This document shows, in pieces, positions 59,471 to 64,000 of a stretch of DNA of 64,000 nt (positions within the stretch are counted from its first letter, which is position 1; the number at the start of each line of letters is the position of its first letter). Position numbers and translations under genes: made by a program. The notes beneath the pieces are model-generated. The model saw only the letters and a program-made list of their open reading frames with translations, searched no databases and was not told where the DNA came from. The stretch covers positions 18,978,878-19,042,877 of the forward strand of contig OW240918.1 of the NCBI GenBank assembly GCA_933207985.1, given 5' to 3'. The DNA is from Pelobates cultripes. Its lineage: Eukaryota > Chordata > Amphibia > Anura > Pelobatidae.

Positions 59471-60625
59471 CTGACTAGCCTACAGATATGATGATATATA
59501 TTATAAGGAGTCATATATTTAAGTATATTTTTTCTATTTTCATTGATCATACATACAGATATCAATCCATATATTCTAACTGAGTATTATATGCTGCAGA
59601 AGTATTCATAAATAATTATATAATGAAACACCACATACAAAATATGTCTATGTCACTTTAAACCACAGCTGCATTACTATACATATTCTTGTGATAATAT
59701 GAAATATGCTAATAAAATGTGTCTTTATGCAATATAAAAAAGAGTTGTGAAAAACAGAATGTAAAAAATGCAGCATTTTTAACTATCTGATCAAACAAAG
59801 CATCACTTTGGAACTCATGGCTTTACACTGAAATGTTTTTTAAGACAAAGGAGGTATAGTTTGTTGCTACCCATAACTTATCCAGGAAACATAGCAAAGG
59901 TAGAATGCCAGCAAAGGTTACATTGACTTCTTCTTAAATCTCTTGAGAACCATTTCTTCGTTGACATTTACATAGTATGCAATTTGGGTATTAGCTTGGC
60001 TCCTGAATCTCCACAGTTTTTAAGTGTGCTTTACTTCAATTCCATAACTCTTTTAATTGTAAAAAAAGATTTTTAAAAGCCCTTTAACCATTTTCTGTTG
60101 TATGTTTTTTTGATCTGATAATTACTTTCAAGTTTTAAACAAAAGGTAAACACCACCAGATTTGGACCTTCAGAGATAATCAACACGTAGCATTTTTCTC
60201 ATTTTCGGTATATACTGGATATATACTAGAAATACCATATACTATATACTGGTATATACTAGATAGATAGCCATGGCAGAGAGCTTCCAACTGAGGTGGG
60301 GAGCAGCACCCAGAAGAATCCCAGATAAGAAATGGTTTAAATCCAGGACTCTCCTGGCAACAAAACACGTGGTTCATAATGGTTCAGCAATCTCTTCTTA
60401 AAGTTTCTACCTCAATACACTAATAACATGTACCTGTAAATAGGGCTGTGAATATATTTACACACTCCCATGATACACAGATTGTAATATAAAAATGCAA
60501 TCCATGCTCTCTTGGATTGAGTACACAGGAAAAGAACATTGACCGTTTCACATTTTGAATGACAAATTAATTTTGATAAGAAGTGTAAGAACTTATTAGA
60601 TGGCAGACCTCCAAGTGAGATAAAT
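59471..60625. other. Unannotated AT-rich DNA
   Basis: Contains a cluster of TATACTAG/TATACTGG motifs at 60208-60268 and a less AT-rich patch at 60270-60370. No gene. Confidence 0.45.
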
Positions 60626-61466
60626 ACAGTTGTGTTCAAAAGTTTGCACACCTCTCCAAACATCGCGCTTATGGTTGTGACCATAAAGCTCTATTTTGGT
60701 CTTGTCACTCCAAATTACAGTGTGCCAAAAGCCGTGAGGCATGTCAAGGTGTTGTCGGGCATATTGTAACCAGGCTATTTTGTGGCATTGGCACAGTAAA
60801 GGCTTATTTCTGGCAACTCGGCCATGCAGTTCATTTTTATTCAAGTATCATTGTATTGGGTTCCTTGAAATAACCACACCGTCTTTTTTCCAGAACAGCC
60901 TGTATTTCTCCTGAAGTTGTGGCTGAAATCTTTCTTGGCCTACCTGACCTTGGCTTGGTATGAAGAGATCCCTGAATTATCCACTTCTTAATTAGTGATT
61001 GAACAGTACTAACTGTCATTTTTATGGCTTTGGGTATCTTTTTATATAATTTTTCATCTTTATAAAGTTCTGTTACCTTGTTACGCAGGTCTTTTGACAG
61101 TTCTTTTCTGCTCCCCATGGCTCAGTATCTAACCTGCTCAGTGCATCCACGTGAGAGCTAATAAACTTATTGACTATTTATACACAGACACTAATTACTA
61201 ATTAACTTTTAGCCTTTAATTGCCATTTTAACTTGTGTGCGTCACCTTGTGTGTCTGTAACAAGACCAAACATTCAAGGGTATGTAAACGTTTGATCAGG
61301 GTTCATTTGGGTGATTTCTGTTATAATTATGATTTTAAAAGGAGCCAAACAACTATGTGATATTAAATGGCTTCATATGATCACTATCCTTCAATACAAT
61401 AAAATTTTTACATGATCAGTCATTTCACAATTTCTGCCAGGTTATACTAATTTTTTAGCACAACTG
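60626..61466 (-). mobile_element. Tc1-like transposon, internally deleted, 841 bp
   Basis: Flanked by TA on both sides (60624-60625, 61467-61468). The ends CAGTTGTGTTCAAAAGTTTG and complement CAGTTGTGCTAAAAAATTAG are diverged inverted copies. The minus strand encodes the N-terminal part of a Tc1 transposase and stops before the second and third catalytic residues, so about half of a normal 1.6-kb element is missing. It cannot move itself but could be mobilised if a matching transposase existed. Confidence 0.85.
60650..61118 (-). pseudogene. Tc1 transposase, N-terminal part only
   Basis: The start at 61118 gives MGSRKELSKDLRNKVTELYK, a helix-turn-helix region, then a PRSGRPRKIS segment (GRPR hinge, about residues 56-65) and part of the second DNA-binding region, ending at 60837 because of a frame change. 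A second frame (60844-60650) continues RVARNKPLLC..ARQHLDMPHGFWHTVIWSDKTKIEL, which holds the first catalytic Asp (WSDKTK) and YGHNHKRDVWR. After that the element jumps to its terminal region, so the second Asp and the Glu are lost. The DNA-binding half alone is nearly continuous. Confidence 0.8.
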
Positions 61467-62944
61467 TACCTACACGAATGTCAAAAAAATATCCTATATG
61501 TACTTTGATTAGTTTCATTATCAATATATTATGGATTCATTAACACTAAACAGTTTACTCTTACATGGCATATTGTCTAACTCTTAAAGCTTGAGGAGCT
61601 GGTGGTACAGCCAGATGCTTGGATTTATTGAGAAGATGTGTGACTCATGCTAACCTAAGAAATTTCCATGTTTCTTGTTTTTTCAGCTTTCAATAACATT
61701 ACACAACTAACTGTTATTTTCCGTCTGAAGGAAAAGGCTTCTAAACCTTTCTGTCTGACCGCAAATGTTTCTGCTTTTATATATAAGCTGCTAATGATCT
61801 AATTAAGTAAACTGATGTTCAAATGGTCTGTTTGCAACATGTCAACTAAGGTATTTTTCCATTACCTTTCGGAAGATCATAAGAAAAATATACAACATCT
61901 CAAGATTATAGTTTATTTAAAAATATGCATGTGATGTTTTAATTCAAGGCCCATTTTAAAATTTTTGTTTTTCCTAAATGTACTACTCTTAAAACGACAA
62001 AGTATGGCTTTAAAAATAAGTTTTAAGAAATGTTTTCTTCAATCAGTTGTTTATTTTAGTTCTATTTAAAATATTTACAGAAACATGTTCGGACTGTTCA
62101 AGTTTATGTTTCTTGATTTAAAAAAAGAAACAAATACTATTGACTTGGCATTGCCAAAGGTTGATACATTTTAAAACGGCAGATGCGGTGTTTATATGTA
62201 AATTATAGTGTTTATTCATAAACGCAAAGAGAAAACGCACAGACTAAAATATAATTAATTATACATATGGTGTGTCTGTGATACATACGGAGTTTCAGAA
62301 AGTGTTAGATTCACCGAAGAAGCATGCATTTAATCTCTGGAGTGTTTGGGACAAAATGGAAACATGTAAAAAACTTAATATTGAAGATTTGCAATGCATT
62401 TCTTAGAAACGAAAACAAATGCTCAGATGCTTTTTAACATGCAGCATGTGCTAAATGCTTTTATTCGATTGTATATGTAGAAATAGGACTCTTTATGATC
62501 TAAATACTCTAGAGTCCATTCATGTGTGAGTCAGATTATGAACAAATCTTAAAGTATAGGTTTTGCTGAGCCCTGCCCTAGTGTATAATAAAAATTAATT
62601 AAAAGTCTGTTTTTAAACTTATTTGTATATGTTTAGGCCACAAAAAATATATAGTATCTAAGTGGCACTTATACCATGAACACTATACATATGCACCATA
62701 ATAAAATTACAAAAATAGAACTCCACTCATCTTCATCTGGCTTGCCTCAAAGAAAGTTTCTGAGCACTGTACACAGACATGCACCCCAATAAATTTCCAA
62801 ACGATGTTTACCGTCAGTTTTTGACAAAGGAATCTTGACTCGACAAAGCAAATTATAAAGCACTGCGATAGGTCTAGAACATTCTTCCCAGTTGAAGACT
62901 TCACTCTTCAACATCTAATCTGTACACTTCTGGTCTTCAATTAT
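61467..62944. other. Unannotated AT-rich DNA
   Basis: No gene or element ends. The stretch 62150-62500 has a mixed composition with homeobox-like TTAATTA and TAAATTATAG sites and might hold conserved regulatory DNA; this is speculative. Confidence 0.4.
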
Positions 62945-63372
62945 TCTTTTTTTACCTCTCCAAGAGCTTCTCCTTGGTCTCCTTTTCTAATGTATCTAAT
63001 TTGACTTGCTGTTAATGTTCTTTAAAGTTCTGTGCTTGGCCCCTTTCAATCTATTCGATACTGTCTTTATTGGCCTAATAGTTTATTTAGTTTACAGTGC
63101 CTTTAAGCTTTTGACACTAATATCAACCATGTTTGACCTCTCTCCTTCCCAATGGATTACTTAACAAACTGTTTCTCTTCCACTTGTAATCAGTTTCACT
63201 ATCTGAAACTCAATCTTTCCAAAACAAAACTTTGTGTCTTTGTGCTTTCAATCCCTTATTGTCCCATGTCAAGCTGCTTTCAGCTCCAGTTGAAGGACTG
63301 CCTTGGCATCTGTCTCTAAAGTCAGCCACATCAAAAATTGCATTTGCTCCTACCTCATATCTGATGCAAATT
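62945..63372 (+). mobile_element. LINE reverse-transcriptase remnant
   Basis: Broken frames on the plus strand read GSVLGPFQSIRY-like (about 63030-63060) and, later, FHYLKLNLSKTKLCLFA (about 63195-63245). These fit the reverse-transcriptase segment of CR1/L2-type LINEs around and after the catalytic region (usual form GSVLGPLLFSIY ... LKLNLSKTELLLF). The catalytic aspartates are not readable; stops and frameshifts are frequent. It seems older than, and different from, the LINE tails at 4.4 and 48.7 kb. Confidence 0.5.
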
Positions 63373-63574
63373 AAAGGAGAGCTGTCACTGCTCTGGAAGT
63401 AATCATTGAACATACCATAAAACTTGTGTTAACTTTTCTAATGAGAGTCTGGATTTTCCTTTAGATTTATATTAAAGATTTAGCAAATGACATCACGATG
63501 GTGTTGTAATGGTGGGAGGAGATCCCAGGTACATCTTGCCTTAAGGGGTTAAAATGTTAAAGAATGGTTTAACC

Positions 63575-63703
63575 CAGGCTTCCCCAAACTCCGGCCCTTC
63601 CTGATGTTGCTGAACTACAACTACAACCATGATTCTCAGCCTATCTATTTCATTCATATAATCATGGGAGTTGTAGTTTAGTAAAAGAGTTTGGGGAAGC
63701 CTG
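63575..63703. mobile_element. hAT MITE with perfect 8-bp target duplication, 129 bp
   Basis: GTTTAACC is duplicated directly at 63567-63574 and 63704-63711. The element starts CAGGCTTCCCCAAACTC and ends with the exact complement. The arms continue with GAACTACAACT and AGTTGTAGTTTAG, forming a foldback. No coding sequence. Confidence 0.95.
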
Positions 63704-63711
63704 GTTTAACC

Positions 63712-64000
63712 CAAAGATATTCTAACCAGCACAGAAAGGCTATGCCCTGAAACTGTATCCAAAGTGTGGCCTTAATCAGGAAGCCTTGGATCAGCCACGA
63801 CTAATAGATTGAGAGCACTTTTTTATATGGTGAGGTGCCTGGCCCAAGACTTCCTTATTAAGGCCTCGATGAAGCTTAGAAAGTGAAGGAGCAGAGCACT
63901 GGGTGCTGTTTTGGGATTGAACTGTTCAATAATGTTTAACCCCTTATGTTAAGATGATGCTGGGACACCCTAGCACCAGAGCAACATTATTGTGATGAAG
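63712..64000. other. Unannotated DNA to window end
   Basis: Somewhat less AT-rich than average; may be part of an unrecognised repeat, but no ends are visible. Confidence 0.4.

Overview
This is AT-rich vertebrate DNA, most likely from an anuran amphibian (frog or toad). No gene of the host can be recognised: no exon, tRNA, rRNA or other conserved host RNA gene was found. Almost everything identifiable is transposon-derived. The frog assignment rests on the repeat mix: a DIRS-type tyrosine-recombinase retrotransposon, several Tc1/mariner elements, CR1/L2-type LINE pieces, tRNA-derived SINEs, a crowd of foldback MITEs with TTAA-bearing ends, short hAT MITEs with 8-bp duplications, and a CpG-rich 'cgcgaac' repeat. 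It is an inference from memory of repeat families, not a database result. The window reads as intergenic or deep-intronic DNA.

Layout. 0-5.5 kb: a TTAA-type MITE (about 0.70-1.26 kb), then a 5'-truncated DIRS element (2.3-5.5 kb) carrying reverse transcriptase, RNase H and tyrosine-recombinase remnants, a well-preserved internal complementary region and a right terminal repeat, with a CR1/L2-type LINE tail nested inside. 5.9-9 kb: tRNA-derived SINE and two MITEs. 12.9-17.4 kb: fragments of one Tc1-like family, including one with perfect 30-bp ends and one pair of pieces in opposite orientation. 22.9-24.5 kb: a complete Tc1/mariner element with an uninterrupted 338-residue DD37E transposase, perfect 25-bp ends, TA duplications and a second internal binding-site-like repeat at each end. 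It is the only intact protein-coding gene seen and the best candidate for a recently active element. 26-32 kb: a gag-like acidic ORF remnant, foldback repeats and unclassified repeat-like DNA.

32.7-33.8 kb: a TCTA microsatellite, a 44-bp higher-order minisatellite and a palindrome with 53-bp perfect arms. 35.7-43 kb: a dense cluster of related MITEs, several with strong internal hairpins. 45.4-46.4 kb: a 999-bp TA-flanked non-autonomous element with a long GC-rich hairpin. 47.8-51.5 kb: two copies of another MITE family, a second copy of the LINE and a small TA-flanked MITE. 57-64 kb: a tRNA-derived SINE, two very clean hAT MITEs with 8-bp duplications, an internally deleted Tc1 element on the minus strand and a LINE reverse-transcriptase remnant.

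The features do not form a pathway. They are layers of mobile DNA of different ages: decayed DIRS, LINE and Tc1 copies, younger MITEs with intact duplications, and one apparently fresh DD37E insertion.
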